A DNA stretch of 15,258 nucleotides, from NCBI GenBank assembly GCA_005879775.1, contig VBJX01000015.1, positions 2,990-18,247 on the forward strand. Direction: 5' to 3'. A program made the position numbers and the translations under genes. Every line of letters starts with the position of its first letter. Positions within the stretch are counted from its first letter, which is position 1. The notes under the pieces are model-generated. The model had not been told where the DNA came from, searched no databases, and saw only the letters and a list, made by a program, of their open reading frames with translations. This document shows, piece by piece, positions 14,486-15,258 of the stretch. Source of the stretch: Chloroflexota bacterium. GTDB lineage: Bacteria; Chloroflexota; Limnocylindria; QHBO01.

Positions 14486-15258
14486 ATGCCCGAACTGCCC
14501 GATCTGACCGTCGTCGCCGAGGAGCTCGCCAAGCGTGCGGCGGGCCGTATCGTGCTCGAGGCGACCGCCCCTGCGCCGATCCTGGTGCGTGCCACCCCGG
14601 AGGAGGTGGCCTCGCTGGCCGGCACCCGTCTCGGCGCTGCCCGGCGGCGGGGGAAGTTCCTGCTCGTGCCGTTCGATCGCGATGGGCACACCGAGCGGAT
14701 GCTGGCCGCCAACCCGATGCTGGCCGGCCGCTTCTGGCTGCTCGGCGACTCGCCGAAGGTGCGTGCCAGGACCGGTCTCCGGATCCGATTTGAGGGTGGC
14801 GGCGAGCTGCGCTATGTCGACCGCGAGATGCTCGGGAAGCTCTACCTGGTCGCCCCCGACGGGCTCGACGCGATCCCCGGCTGGTCAGAGATGGGACCCG
14901 ATGCGGACGACCCCGAGCTGACCCTCGAGCGCTTCCGCGAGCGGATCCGCCGTCATCCCGGCGAGCTGAAGTCGCTCCTGCGCAACAGCCGTTTCGTGGC
15001 CGGGATCGGCAATGCCTACAGCGACGAGATCCTCTGGGAGGCGCAACTGGCGCCGCTGCGCCGCCGAAGCACGCTGCATCCCGACGAGGTGGATCGGCTG
15101 TACACCGCCATGCGCACCGTCCTGGCCGATGCCACCGAGCGAGTGCGCAATCTGGTCCCTCCCAACATCGAGGTTCAGCATCGCGAGTTCCTCAAGGTTC
15201 ACCTGCGAGGCGGCGAGGATTGCCCACGCTGCGGGCGGACTCTGCGCCAGATCGGCGG
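14486..15258 (+). CDS. Fpg/Nei-family DNA glycosylase (partial, runs off the right edge)
   Basis: Base-excision repair glycosylase/AP lyase of the MutM/Nei family. After removal of Met the protein starts PELPDL, with the N-terminal proline nucleophile and following glutamate. K57 in RRRGKFLLV matches the conserved hairpin lysine. The helix-two-turn-helix region has LKSLLRNSRFVAGIGNAYSDEILWEA (about 161-186; given here as the family signature in this protein) with the conserved Asn of GIGN. C246 and C249 begin the C-terminal zinc finger, cut off by the window edge. The segment NPMLAGRF stands where Fpg proteins have H-L-G-M-S-G, and PELPD replaces PELPE, so this is a divergent member and the substrate (8-oxoguanine or oxidised pyrimidines) is uncertain. 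The ATG at 14486 is fixed by the N-terminal motif; no clear ribosome-binding site precedes it. It is divergent from rpsA across 228 bases. Confidence 0.88.
   Translation, partial: MPELPDLTVVAEELAKRAAGRIVLEATAPAPILVRATPEEVASLAGTRLGAARRRGKFLLVPFDRDGHTERMLAANPMLAGRFWLLGDSPKVRARTGLRIRFEGGGELRYVDREMLGKLYLVAPDGLDAIPGWSEMGPDADDPELTLERFRERIRRHPGELKSLLRNSRFVAGIGNAYSDEILWEAQLAPLRRRSTLHPDEVDRLYTAMRTVLADATERVRNLVPPNIEVQHREFLKVHLRGGEDCPRCGRTLRQIG

Overview
This is a high-GC bacterial chromosomal window dominated by housekeeping genes on the minus strand. A two-part island of plus-strand genes sits at 3096-4825, and a divergent plus-strand gene starts at 14486. The gene content and several family traits suggest Chloroflexota or a related high-GC, monoderm-like lineage: a YacL-type PIN-TRAM protein, a DUF5667-like protein beside an ECF sigma factor, a UVR-containing ClpC, and S1 with long acidic tails. 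That placement is inference from protein style; no marker in the window fixes it. GTG and TTG starts are common and several decide gene boundaries.

Read along the minus strand from right to left, the order is rpsA, clpC, radA, yacL-like PIN-TRAM gene, ispD, ispF, rlmB, tRNA-Thr(TGT), then (after the plus-strand island) tRNA-Tyr(GTA), tRNA-Thr(GGT), a polytopic membrane protein of unknown function, rpmG, tRNA-Trp(CCA), secE, nusG and the first 107 codons of rplK. This is a condensed version of the classical Bacillus order clpC-radA-disA-yacL-ispD-ispF-gltX-cysE-cysS-...-rlmB-...-sigH-rpmG-secE-nusG-rplK. It also echoes the E. coli thrU-tyrU-glyT-thrT-tufB-secE-nusG-rplK cluster. disA, gltX, cysE, cysS, tRNA-Gly and tuf are missing from their expected places.

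The island at 3096-4825 runs against its neighbours. It encodes a small secreted helical protein, an ECF-type sigma factor and, overlapping it by 4 bases, a single-pass membrane protein with a DUF5667-like outer domain that is the likely partner or regulator of the sigma factor. The island separates two tRNA genes that are adjacent in other bacteria.

The most unusual coding observation is at 6139-6260. IspD ends early, in the wrong frame and without its conserved C-terminal TD-x-AS region, while the last part of IspD is readable in the IspF frame, fused directly to the IspF domain with no usual start codon between them. This looks like a bifunctional ispDF gene broken by a small deletion, or by an assembly error. 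Other points of interest are the S1 protein with repeat-built acidic tails on both ends, strong hairpins in the rpsA leader, a nearly identical 56-base duplication inside clpC, and two good sigma-70-type promoters (upstream of rpmG and of tRNA-Tyr).
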